From positions 1-21,804 of the forward strand of contig DGSY01000158.1 of assembly GCA_002394125.1 (NCBI GenBank): a stretch of 21,804 bases of DNA, given 5' to 3'. Positions within the stretch are counted from its first letter, which is position 1. Every line of letters starts with the position of its first letter. The DNA is from Ruminococcus sp. UBA4350. GTDB taxonomy: Bacteria; Bacillota; Clostridia; Oscillospirales; Ruminococcaceae. Positions 1-7,112 of the stretch are shown piece after piece. Both the position numbers and the translations under genes were made by a program. Below the pieces are notes generated by a model that was not told the origin of the DNA, made no database searches, and saw nothing but the letters and a program-made list of their open reading frames with translations.

Positions 1-327
1 GAGATCAACGGCCCGATGTTCTTTGCGGCATCGGATAAATACCGCTATCTGATGGACGACAGGGATATTGATGTGCTCTGCATCCGGATGCGGAATGTGC
101 CTGCGGTGGATGCGTCCGGTGCCGAAGTGCTGGCAGATATCGTCAAGCGCTGCGAGAAGGAGCGTGTGAAGGTGGTGTTCTCGCACGTGAATGAGCAGCC
201 GATGAGCGTAATGAAGAAAGCTGGACTTATCGAGACCGTCGGGCAGGAGAATTTCTGTGACCACATTGACACAGCGCTTGCCCGCGCACAGGAGATTGAG
301 GACAGCCTGCAGGCTGCAAAGCAGTAA
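1..327 (+). CDS. SulP-family anion transporter, C-terminal STAS domain (5' partial)
   Basis: The reading frame is open from the first base of the window, so the start and the whole membrane part lie upstream. The visible 108 residues form a STAS domain, the cytoplasmic regulatory tail of SulP (SLC26-like) sulfate/bicarbonate/dicarboxylate transporters. The start ING-P-FFAAS matches the beta-strand that opens SulP STAS domains. The segment around VPAVDASGAEVL matches the conserved loop and helix, and the alternating strand/helix pattern of the anti-sigma-factor-antagonist fold follows. The lone ATG at position 16 lies inside the first STAS strand, so it is not a plausible independent start. 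Transported substrate cannot be judged from the STAS domain. A free-standing STAS protein is the alternative, but the SulP-like opening motif at the window edge argues for the fused form. The stop is TAA at 325-327. Confidence 0.85.
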   Translation, partial: EINGPMFFAASDKYRYLMDDRDIDVLCIRMRNVPAVDASGAEVLADIVKRCEKERVKVVFSHVNEQPMSVMKKAGLIETVGQENFCDHIDTALARAQEIEDSLQAAKQ

Positions 328-541
328 AAAGTACAACGGATTTGAACGGCAATCGACGGATTATGCGGATGTGCCGGCTGCATTTCAGGCTGCGCAGTTC
401 GGTGATTACCGTCCGGAAAGCGCCCGACATAATATGAGCGGGCATATCTTTCCCGGCATGACAGTGCGCCTTTTGCAGCAGCGGAAGCAGCGGCGCTCTG
501 TGCGGCAGGCCTGGCAGTCCGTTCCAAGCGCAGATGATCAG

Positions 542-585
542 AAAGCCCGAGGCACGCCGGATCGACGGTGCTTCGGGCTTTTTTT
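542..585 (+). terminator. Intrinsic terminator 1 after the SulP/STAS gene
   Basis: A 14-bp stem pairs 542-555 with 568-581 with a single G-T wobble. The loop is 12 nt, and seven T residues (579-585) follow directly. The orientation serves the plus-strand transporter gene, although it lies more than 210 bases past its stop codon. Confidence 0.85.
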
Positions 586-621
586 GCGGTTCTGAGTCTC
601 GGATCACAGATGCTGATCCGT

Positions 622-671
622 ATGACCGCCCTGATTGCTGTTCGCATTGCAATCAAGGCGGTCATTTTTTT
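622..671 (+). terminator. Intrinsic terminator 2 (tandem)
   Basis: A 16-bp stem with one mismatch pairs 622-638 with 649-665 around a 10-nt loop and is followed by a seven-T run (665-671). It lies 37 bases beyond the first terminator and has the same polarity, so the two act as a tandem stop for plus-strand transcription running toward the convergent GH25 gene. Confidence 0.85.
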
Positions 672-896
672 GCGGAATACCCGACCGGACTTACGCAGTG
701 CAGCGATTCTGCACCTTCGCGATCACACCGGCTCTGAATGACCCGCCTTCCCGTATTCCCTGCGTCCGGCAGAATACGCTTCGCCGGAATGCCGGACGGA
801 TATGTGACCGTGCGGATGTACAGCGTCAATCTTCCCTGTTCGCAGCAGGCGCTGCTTTTCCGATGATTTGCTGCGGTGCGCCGTCAGGATGCGGGT

Positions 897-3800
897 TCAG
901 CCTTCATGCTTTCTGCGCCGGAAAGCGCCGGAAAGCTTCAGCAGGACTGCGCCTGCCGCGCTCATCAGGAATGCGCCGAAGCCGATCAGAATGTCCGCCG
1001 CACTGTTGTTTCCGGTCTGCGGCAGATTCACCGAAGCGCCGTCTTCCTGCGTGCCGATGCCGGTCGTCGGGTCGATCGTGTAGGTATCCAGCGCCTTTCC
1101 TTCGGTATCGGTCAGGCTGATGACAGCTGCGCCATCCTCGGTGATCTTCGTCTCTGCAAATACGGGCGTGATGCCGGTCTTTTTCTGATAATCGACAACC
1201 GCCATGCTGCCCATCCGTTCAACGGTCGTGAAGTACGATTTCTCAGGGACTTCTGCCGGCGGCTGCTCCGTCTCGTCCGGATAGAATACGATTCTGCCGC
1301 CAAGCTCATCGAAGCTCTTCAGGAAGGTGTCATAATCAATGATGACTGTTGTGCCGGCATTCGGGTCGCGGTATGTCAGCGTTCCGTCATCATATCCGCA
1401 GATCACAACAGCGTGTTCGCCGCCGGGCCAGTAAACGGTATCACCCAGCTCGTCGATCCAGCTCCAGCGGTACATGATCGGGCGCATCGATGCGGAGACA
1501 TACCATGCAAGCACAGGATTGCCCGTGTCGAGAATCGCCTTGATGTCGTCAAGGGATGCGCCGCGCATTGTCTTTACGCCCGGTCTGAACTTCTCTGCGA
1601 CTGCTGCGATCGGATCATTGAATACGCCGTAGGAATAGTCGCTTCTGGGATCACCGACAAATTCGCGCTCCGGATTTGCGCCGTGCCGCACACCGTTTTC
1701 ATCTTCATACGGCTGCGCACCCATCGGGAGCAGGTCATAGATCCTGTCGATCGTGACATCTGTTCCATAGTATTCCAGCAGCATATAGAGCGACACGCTC
1801 TCACAGCCTGTCGGATAATCCGGATACTGACAGAATTCAATCACATCCAGATCGACCGAATGCGTCTGCGTGCCTGAAGCAATCCGATCGTTCAGTGCAG
1901 AAAGATCGGCTTCATCGACCGCAGAATCGCCGTTCATATCTGCGGACGCCCACTGCGTAAATTCCAGTCTGCATTCGTTATTCAGATACTGTTCGAGCAG
2001 CGCCGCATCAGCACTGTCGATGCTTCCGTCCAGTGTCAGATCGCCCGCAAGCCACTGGCTGCATTTCACATTCGTCAGCACGGATGTGTAGTGGAACAGA
2101 TTCTGAGAGAACGCATCTGCGGCTTCCTGCACAAACAGCGGATTATAATAGTACGGCTGGACTGCCGCCATCATTTCCGGCGTGATGCCCGCTTTGATAT
2201 AGTCGTCCTCTGAATGCATATAGACCCATTTTTCGCTGTATCCCTTTTCGCCGATGACGATCGTGCTTTTGGCTGCGAATGTCTGCATTGCCAGCGCGAG
2301 ATCGTCCGAGAGCAGAGCATCAATCTCTTCATCGGTAAACGGGATGCGGTGAACCATTTTGCTTCCGTCCGAAAGCACGGCTCTGAGCGTATCGGGATCC
2401 AGATCATGATCGTGAATAAACGAATAGATATTGGAATAATCCATTAGCGTGAGCGCCCATTCGGGCTTGCCTGCCGCATAATTGTATTCCCAGTTGCAGC
2501 CGTCCGGTGCGAGCTTCATCAATGCTTCGGGGATCGAGGAGAGCCGTTCATTGCAGGGCTTTGCAAAATACGGCGAGGATGCGCTGGCACTGCCGAACGG
2601 AACGGGCATTTCCTTCACTGTGCCGAATTTCGCAGCTGTTTCCTGCGGATCGCATTCCTCCACAACCACTGTGACCGTCACCTCTGCTTCGGGCATGGAG
2701 AAGGAGAATGTGCCGTCGCCGTTGTCCGATGCTTCGATGCCGTTGTACCGGACGCCGGTCAGCTTGTGGGCTCTGTCCAGCTCGGCGGATACCGTCACGC
2801 GCTCGCCGCAGAATGCCTCACGCTTGTCGGCTGTCAGAACGCCGGTTTCCGGCTGTGTCAGCGAGACCGCAAAGCTCTCCAGCGAGAGCGCCGCATAGCG
2901 GTAATCCTCAGCGACATCACCCGTGATGCCGCTGACTGCGCCGTCGCTGCAATACTGCCATGTTACGCAGAAATCCGACATATTGACCGTGGAAGCATCA
3001 TTTGGCCAGAACGCAAGCCAGATCTCACAGTCGGTTTCTCTGAGTGCATCCATGTCGATGTAGTCGCGGAACCAGTTATAGCTCGAATACACGCCCGCCC
3101 TGCAGCCGTGCTCCGTCAGAAGCTGACAGCCATAGACGGCAAGCTCCGTGAGTGCCTGCTTGCCGAGCGCCGTCTGGCGGGCAGTCTCAAAGTCCAGATA
3201 AACAGGCATATCGACAGGATTGCCGGCGATCGTTTCGAGCAGTCCGTCAATATCTGCTTTCAGCTCGCTCTTGTTGACCGCACTGGTATACAGATAAACA
3301 CCTACCTTCAGCCCCGCCGCCTTTGCGCCCGCATAATTCTGCTTAAACGCGATGTCCTCATAATAATTTGCATCGCCGTTGTAGGTCTTGCCCGCGCGCA
3401 GCACTGCAAAGTCGATGCCGTCCGCATAGACCTTCTCCCAGTCGATCTCGCCGTTCTTCTCGCTGACATCAATGCCCTTCATGACCGCCTGCGGAAGCGA
3501 CTCATCCTGGGCATTGCTTCTGATCCGGAATGATGATCGGATCAGCTCCTTGGTATAGCCAGTCACATCCGTGACGGTCAGGCGGTATTCGTATTCGCCG
3601 ACAGGCAGCTCATTGAACACAATGTCATTGTCGATCGCGCTCAGATTGAAGGATTTCCTTCCGCCCTCCCTTGTAAAGGCAAACCGGTCGTCATATTCGC
3701 AGTCCGAGCCTTCCGCCTTATAGATGCCGCCGGTGACACTTTGGATCATATTTGCTGAAAAAACGCTTCCCTTGATGCCGAAAGCTCTGCCCTGAATGAG

Positions 3801-4643
3801 CGTTCCGGTGGGATACGATGCATTGTACAGCTGAATATCGGAGGGAACCGTTTTCTCATCCGAGATCTCAAACGGCTTTTCGATCAGTGTCTGCGTGAAG
3901 TTTCTCACATCTGAAGCTTCGATCCGGTATATGTATTTTCCGGCAGGCAGAATGCCGAAATCCAGATAATTGTCAAATGTCGTATTGAGATTATATACGG
4001 CGGTGTCCGGTGCATCTTCATAATAAACATCGGTCGGCGTTCCGTCCTCCAGATACACGCCGCCCCAGATTTTTTTGACTGCGAATGAGGAAGAAACCTG
4101 TCCGCGCACGCTGAATACCGCGCCGGCAGGGAGAATGTCCGCAGGAACACTCTCGCCGGTAATCGCGATCTCGGATTCGATCGGGCTGTTGTCGGCAATG
4201 GTGAAAGCGTGCTCCAGCACAGCCGCAGTTTCGCCCGTACTGCTGACCGCTTCGATCTTATAGATGTATTCGCCTGCGGGCAGCTTCCCGAATGCCATTA
4301 CGGTATCGAAGGTCTTGCCGATCTCAAAGCTCCCGGCGTTCGGTTCGGTTTCGTAATAGATCACCTGCTCGCCGCCGTCCGTATAGATGCCGCCGTAGGC
4401 CTTTGCAATCAAGGAATCGGAGCTGACCGTTCCGCTGACCGAAAAGGAGCTGCCCATGGTCAGAACGCCCTGCGGCGAGACTTCTTTTTCAGTCTGCACG
4501 GAAAATGCCGCTGTGCTTTCCTGCGCGATTGTCTCTGAGGGCGCGGCAGCGTTCATATCTGCATATGCCGCAATGGCCGGCAGCTGTGCCGCAGTCATCA
4601 GAACAGCCATCGTTCCGACGAGTGGTCTCAAATGTTTTCTCAT
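897..4643 (-). CDS. Sortase-anchored GH25 lysozyme / dockerin / C39-like cysteine peptidase surface protein
   Basis: The 1248-residue protein starts at 4643, where AGGAG lies just upstream; an ATG 33 bases further out lacks an RBS. Order of domains: signal peptide (about 1-28, cleavage after AYA); three tandem repeats of about 90 residues (about 54-150, 160-261, 270-375) sharing GGIY/GGVY and LPxGxYxYR; GH25 muramidase (about 387-590) with GIDVSEKNG at its start and the catalytic DFE; a divergent InlB-B-like repeat (about 601-664); an unrecognised segment (about 680-865); an internal dockerin with two calcium-loop repeats (about 866-924); a C39-like peptidase (about 930-1121) with likely Cys947, His1077 and Asp1093; and LPQTG (1207-1211), a hydrophobic segment and RRRK tail for sortase anchoring. 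The family suggests peptidoglycan hydrolysis plus peptide cleavage at the cell surface; the actual substrates are inferred. It has its own promoter and faces the upstream SulP gene convergently. Confidence 0.92.
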   Translation of the reverse strand: MRKHLRPLVGTMAVLMTAAQLPAIAAYADMNAAAPSETIAQESTAAFSVQTEKEVSPQGVLTMGSSFSVSGTVSSDSLIAKAYGGIYTDGGEQVIYYETEPNAGSFEIGKTFDTVMAFGKLPAGEYIYKIEAVSSTGETAAVLEHAFTIADNSPIESEIAITGESVPADILPAGAVFSVRGQVSSSFAVKKIWGGVYLEDGTPTDVYYEDAPDTAVYNLNTTFDNYLDFGILPAGKYIYRIEASDVRNFTQTLIEKPFEISDEKTVPSDIQLYNASYPTGTLIQGRAFGIKGSVFSANMIQSVTGGIYKAEGSDCEYDDRFAFTREGGRKSFNLSAIDNDIVFNELPVGEYEYRLTVTDVTGYTKELIRSSFRIRSNAQDESLPQAVMKGIDVSEKNGEIDWEKVYADGIDFAVLRAGKTYNGDANYYEDIAFKQNYAGAKAAGLKVGVYLYTSAVNKSELKADIDGLLETIAGNPVDMPVYLDFETARQTALGKQALTELAVYGCQLLTEHGCRAGVYSSYNWFRDYIDMDALRETDCEIWLAFWPNDASTVNMSDFCVTWQYCSDGAVSGITGDVAEDYRYAALSLESFAVSLTQPETGVLTADKREAFCGERVTVSAELDRAHKLTGVRYNGIEASDNGDGTFSFSMPEAEVTVTVVVEECDPQETAAKFGTVKEMPVPFGSASASSPYFAKPCNERLSSIPEALMKLAPDGCNWEYNYAAGKPEWALTLMDYSNIYSFIHDHDLDPDTLRAVLSDGSKMVHRIPFTDEEIDALLSDDLALAMQTFAAKSTIVIGEKGYSEKWVYMHSEDDYIKAGITPEMMAAVQPYYYNPLFVQEAADAFSQNLFHYTSVLTNVKCSQWLAGDLTLDGSIDSADAALLEQYLNNECRLEFTQWASADMNGDSAVDEADLSALNDRIASGTQTHSVDLDVIEFCQYPDYPTGCESVSLYMLLEYYGTDVTIDRIYDLLPMGAQPYEDENGVRHGANPEREFVGDPRSDYSYGVFNDPIAAVAEKFRPGVKTMRGASLDDIKAILDTGNPVLAWYVSASMRPIMYRWSWIDELGDTVYWPGGEHAVVICGYDDGTLTYRDPNAGTTVIIDYDTFLKSFDELGGRIVFYPDETEQPPAEVPEKSYFTTVERMGSMAVVDYQKKTGITPVFAETKITEDGAAVISLTDTEGKALDTYTIDPTTGIGTQEDGASVNLPQTGNNSAADILIGFGAFLMSAAGAVLLKLSGAFRRRKHEG

Positions 4644-4749
4644 AGCAACTCTCCTTTTCCGTATGGAATGAATCAATCATCTGTGCATTCTGCGCATCCG
4701 GATCAGGCACCGGAGCCGACATCGGCAGCATCTGCGGATGCACGTAAAT

Positions 4750-4778
4750 ATTATAGCATAAAATCGGCTCAAAGTCCA
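4750..4778 (-). promoter_or_regulatory. Sigma-A promoter for the GH25 surface protein
   Basis: On the minus strand there is TGGACT (4778-4773), a 17-bp spacer and TATAAT (4755-4750), with TGC before the -10 giving an extended -10 element. It would start an RNA with a leader of about 100 nt before the GH25 start codon. The leader has small hairpins but no recognised riboswitch. Confidence 0.75.
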
Positions 4779-4950
4779 TTATATGAACTTTTCGTTTTAT
4801 ATGCTTGTTCTTTCGGTATTACGGCTTTTGCGAAGTTACTGTGAAATCATATAATTGACTTCTGCCAAAATTTTCTACCTTTTTTCTACCAAAATCGCTA
4901 TTTTTTGATTCTTTCTATTTCGTCCTCAGTTTTGTCACAGTATATTATAA

Positions 4951-5129
4951 GCAACACCGCACAAAGCCCGCCTGACGGCTTGGCGGCACATCTGCTTGCA
5001 GCTTTTCCGTCATCTTACACAGAAATTCCTTGCCGGGCGTCAGCCCAGCGGCATCATTTCTATACAATCTGACGAGTCAAATATATTTGACCGTAAGCAT
5101 CCTGCACCGCCAGCTCTGTGCGGTGTTGC
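4951..5129. mobile_element. MITE-like element with 16-bp terminal inverted repeats
   Basis: GCAACACCGCACAAAG (4951-4966) recurs in inverted orientation as CTCTGTGCGGTGTTGC (5114-5129), a match at 15 of 16 positions, bounding a 179-bp segment with no gene. Size, terminal inverted repeats and an intergenic location fit a miniature inverted-repeat transposable element or a similar dispersed non-autonomous repeat. No clear target-site duplication flanks it, and no transposase is present in the window. A stem-forming regulatory RNA is the alternative. Confidence 0.5.
5076..5091. repeat. Perfect 16-bp palindrome
   Basis: GTCAAATATATTTGAC is identical to its reverse complement. It lies inside the inverted-repeat element and has the size and AT-rich core of a dimeric repressor site. 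No regulator can be named. Confidence 0.45.
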
Positions 5130-5283
5130 CTCAAAAATCTTTGAAAGTAGAAAGTATGCACCACTTTCTTTGGCTTGCTGTGTACGATATATTCGTTGTC
5201 GGAACGGAGGCAAAAAGAAACAGAGTGACCGGATATGTAAGTTGCGTGAAGCCTATCTTCCTGTATCTTGAAGTATCGTAAAA

Positions 5284-5304
5284 GTTGACCGAATGTTGAC
5301 CGAA
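5284..5304 (+). repeat. Tandem GTTGACCGAA repeat, 11-bp period
   Basis: GTTGACCGAA occurs at 5284 and again at 5295, so two identical 10-mers lie one helical turn apart, about 55-75 bp upstream of the -35 box of the next gene. The arrangement resembles a direct-repeat activator or response-regulator site, which is inference. Confidence 0.4.
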
Positions 5305-5358
5305 GTGATATGCCCATCGCTGAAATCGCCCGAAAGCATCGTGTTTTCGGCATGAGGG

Positions 5359-5387
5359 TTGAAATTTCACGGGTAATATGTTATAAT
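5359..5387 (+). promoter_or_regulatory. Sigma-A promoter for the HEAT-like gene
   Basis: TTGAAA (5359-5364), a 17-bp spacer and TATAAT (5382-5387) make a near-consensus housekeeping promoter about 70 bases before the ATG at 5455. An RBS, AAGGAG, is at 5440-5445. Confidence 0.85.
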
Positions 5388-5388
5388 A

Positions 5389-5401
5389 ATGATATTATCA
5401 T
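5389..5401. promoter_or_regulatory. Inverted repeat at the predicted transcription start
   Basis: ATGAT-ATT-ATCAT sits immediately downstream of the -10 box, where a bound protein would block transcription start. It is short and AT-rich, so chance is possible. Confidence 0.3.
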
Positions 5402-5454
5402 GGCCGTCTGTCAGCATACACGTAAACCGCACATTACAAAAGGAGTGATATACA

Positions 5455-6924
5455 ATGGAACAAAAGCAGCCGATCCTTGAGATCATTCGTGAAAATTTGC
5501 AGAACGGAGAGCTTCCCGCATCCTTCTCTCTCCCGAAGGAAGACGCTGATCCCAACCGGGTTCGCTGGGCGGACGGTGCGCTCGACGGTGTCGGCATTTA
5601 TCATATGCGTGCGCCGGAGATCACAGAGGACAATATGAAGCTCGTTGCAGAGGCCTTTTCCCCGCTTGACGATTATGCGCATTTCACCGAAAAAATGAAG
5701 GAATTCTTCGCAGTCATCACGCCGATCCGGGCGATCGACGCGATCCAGCATTATATCCTTGAGCACGCAGAAGAACTGGAGCCGAATCAGGTGCATCATC
5801 TTGCGGTGGAATGCCTGTACAGCGCGGATACCGATCTCATCAAGCTCGGACTCATCATCGTCGAGATCTTCAATGAGCCGGACGATTTCCTGAAAGATAT
5901 CATCCGGACGCTCGGTCTCAGCGATGAATTCACGATCTTTGCGATATTCAATATGATGCGCTGGACGGACGGCAATGCCGAGGTCTTTGCGCTGGCGAAA
6001 AAGGTTCACGGCTGGGGCAGAATCCATGCCGTCGAGCGGCTGGAGCCCGAAACGCAGGAGATCCGTGACTGGCTGCTTGCGGAGGGCATCCGCAACAATG
6101 TCACGGAGGATTATTCCGCACTCGACGTGTATCAGAAAGCAGATATCGGCGGAATGGTCAAGGGCGGCGTCACGGATATGCAGCTCGATCAGATCGCCTG
6201 TGTGCTGAATGCAATGCTCGAGGAGGGGCCGGTCAGAGGCATCTCCGCACTGCCGGAGCAGGAGGCAAAGGAAATGATCAGCGGCTTCCTCGACCAGACT
6301 GCCGCGCACACAATGACGCTGAATATCTGCAATCTGATTCTCCGGCTCCTGCACGATGAACGGTTTGCGGCAATCTCTGAAAGATGTCAGGCGATCCTGG
6401 ACAGCTACAGCTGCCGCAGGGTGATCGAAAAGGCGCTCGAAAACGGTCGGGGCATCCGTGCCGCGCAGGAAACCGGCATCCCCTATGAGGAAAAGATACT
6501 GGCGCACATGAAAGCCGATTTTGACAGCGGATACGCAAACTGCAATTATCTGCTCACGAATGAGGCGTACAGAGAACAGGTGCTTGACCTGTTCCGGACG
6601 GCGCTCCCGCTGGACAGCATGGCCGGTGCCCCGACTGAAAACAACGGGTATTCCAAGGAATATGCCAATGAACACAAGCTGGAATATATCGTTCAGGGGC
6701 TCGAAAAATATCCGCTCTGCGGAACGGATCTGGTCATTGCGGGACTGCGTTCGCCGATCGTAACCTGCCGGAGCATCGCGCTCAGAACGGTATCCGAATG
6801 GTGCAAAGCAAAGGAATGCACACTCGCCGGATTATCTGACGAATTATCCCAAGCGGTTGAACAGCTGAAAGCCGCAGAGGTCTCCGGGAACATCAAAAAA
6901 CGCATAGAGGAATACGGATTCTGA
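5455..6924 (+). CDS. Uncharacterised all-helical (HEAT-like) protein
   Basis: The 489-residue soluble protein starts at ATG 5455, with AAGGAG 9 bases upstream. I do not recognise a named family with confidence. No signal peptide or membrane segment is visible. The sequence reads as successive amphipathic helices of 15-20 residues separated by short acidic or Gly/Pro turns (for example around residues 75-200 and 230-330), the texture of HEAT/ARM-type solenoid scaffolds. No enzymatic motif stands out. The C-terminal third contains an EYANEHKLEYI segment and further short helices ending near Arg-Ile-Glu-Glu. It is flanked by its own promoter and terminator, so it is probably a single-gene transcript. 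A scaffold or protein-interaction role is inferred from fold appearance only; catalytic function cannot be excluded. Similar proteins may carry unreliable automatic enzyme names in databases. Confidence 0.85.
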   Translation: MEQKQPILEIIRENLQNGELPASFSLPKEDADPNRVRWADGALDGVGIYHMRAPEITEDNMKLVAEAFSPLDDYAHFTEKMKEFFAVITPIRAIDAIQHYILEHAEELEPNQVHHLAVECLYSADTDLIKLGLIIVEIFNEPDDFLKDIIRTLGLSDEFTIFAIFNMMRWTDGNAEVFALAKKVHGWGRIHAVERLEPETQEIRDWLLAEGIRNNVTEDYSALDVYQKADIGGMVKGGVTDMQLDQIACVLNAMLEEGPVRGISALPEQEAKEMISGFLDQTAAHTMTLNICNLILRLLHDERFAAISERCQAILDSYSCRRVIEKALENGRGIRAAQETGIPYEEKILAHMKADFDSGYANCNYLLTNEAYREQVLDLFRTALPLDSMAGAPTENNGYSKEYANEHKLEYIVQGLEKYPLCGTDLVIAGLRSPIVTCRSIALRTVSEWCKAKECTLAGLSDELSQAVEQLKAAEVSGNIKKRIEEYGF

Positions 6925-6938
6925 TACAGACCGTGCAG

Positions 6939-6968
6939 AGAGGGAGCCGGAAGGGTTCCCTCTTTTTT
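6939..6968 (+). terminator. Intrinsic terminator of the HEAT-like gene
   Basis: A 10-bp stem (6939-6948 with 6954-6963, one G-T wobble) with a 5-nt loop is followed by six T residues. It begins 14 bases after the stop codon. Confidence 0.88.
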
Positions 6969-7034
6969 GTATTCTGCGGGCTCCGGATGCGGTCAGGATT
7001 ACGCAAAGAGTCAGTAAATGTGCATAAAATGATA

Positions 7035-7063
7035 TTGACGAAACCGTCTGAAAATGCTACCAT
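7035..7063 (+). promoter_or_regulatory. Sigma-A promoter for the pectate lyase
   Basis: TTGACG (7035-7040), a 17-bp spacer and TACCAT (7058-7063) lie 50 bases before the start codon. The -10 is weak, which would suit a gene needing activation, for example by plant polysaccharide; that is inference. Confidence 0.55.
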
Positions 7064-7112
7064 ATAAACAGAATGCGGCGTATGCCCGCAAACAGAAAGG
7101 GAGATTTGATCT

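Larger units (their letters stand above)
328..896. other. Intergenic region with long 3' tail and tandem terminators
   Basis: No convincing gene is seen in these 569 bases. The first 214 bases after the STAS stop are GC-rich and contain short inverted repeats, for example GCCCG at 422-426 with CGGGC at 439-443. Two strong intrinsic terminators on the plus strand follow. The segment 672-896 lies between the terminators and the end of the convergent GH25 gene; I see no T-tract terminator for that gene there. Confidence 0.6.
4644..5454. other. Long divergent intergenic region
   Basis: These 811 bases separate the divergent GH25 and HEAT-like genes. They hold the GH25 promoter and leader, an AT-rich stretch (about 4780-4950) with two TTTTCTACC copies 11 bp apart (4871, 4882), the 179-bp inverted-repeat element (4951-5129), small palindromes (5149-5169), a tandem TTGACCGAA repeat (5284-5304) and the promoter of the downstream gene. 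Short overlapping reading frames here have no credible RBS and I do not call them genes. Confidence 0.6.

Noticed and set aside
328..541. Possible 6S, SRP or RNase P RNA after the STAS gene
   Set aside because: I looked for conserved core motifs of these RNAs and found none; only unspecific short inverted repeats are present.
662..829. Minus-strand 55-codon frame with a TTG start downstream of the GH25 gene
   Set aside because: A GGGAAGA stretch precedes the TTG, but the frame overlaps a terminator stem, the protein resembles nothing, and no promoter is seen.
876..1877. 333-residue plus-strand frame opposite the GH25 gene
   Set aside because: It is the mirror of the C39-like and LPXTG coding part, which is well supported on the minus strand.
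4996..5281. Two overlapping 83- and 91-residue plus-strand frames crossing the inverted-repeat element
   Set aside because: No RBS, they overlap in different frames, and they span the end of a non-coding repeat. They might be fragments of a dispersed repeat but cannot be supported as genes.
5434..6675. 413-residue open frame antisense to the HEAT-like gene
   Set aside because: The plus strand has a near-consensus promoter, RBS, full-length frame and terminator. The antisense frame has no RBS and low-quality composition.
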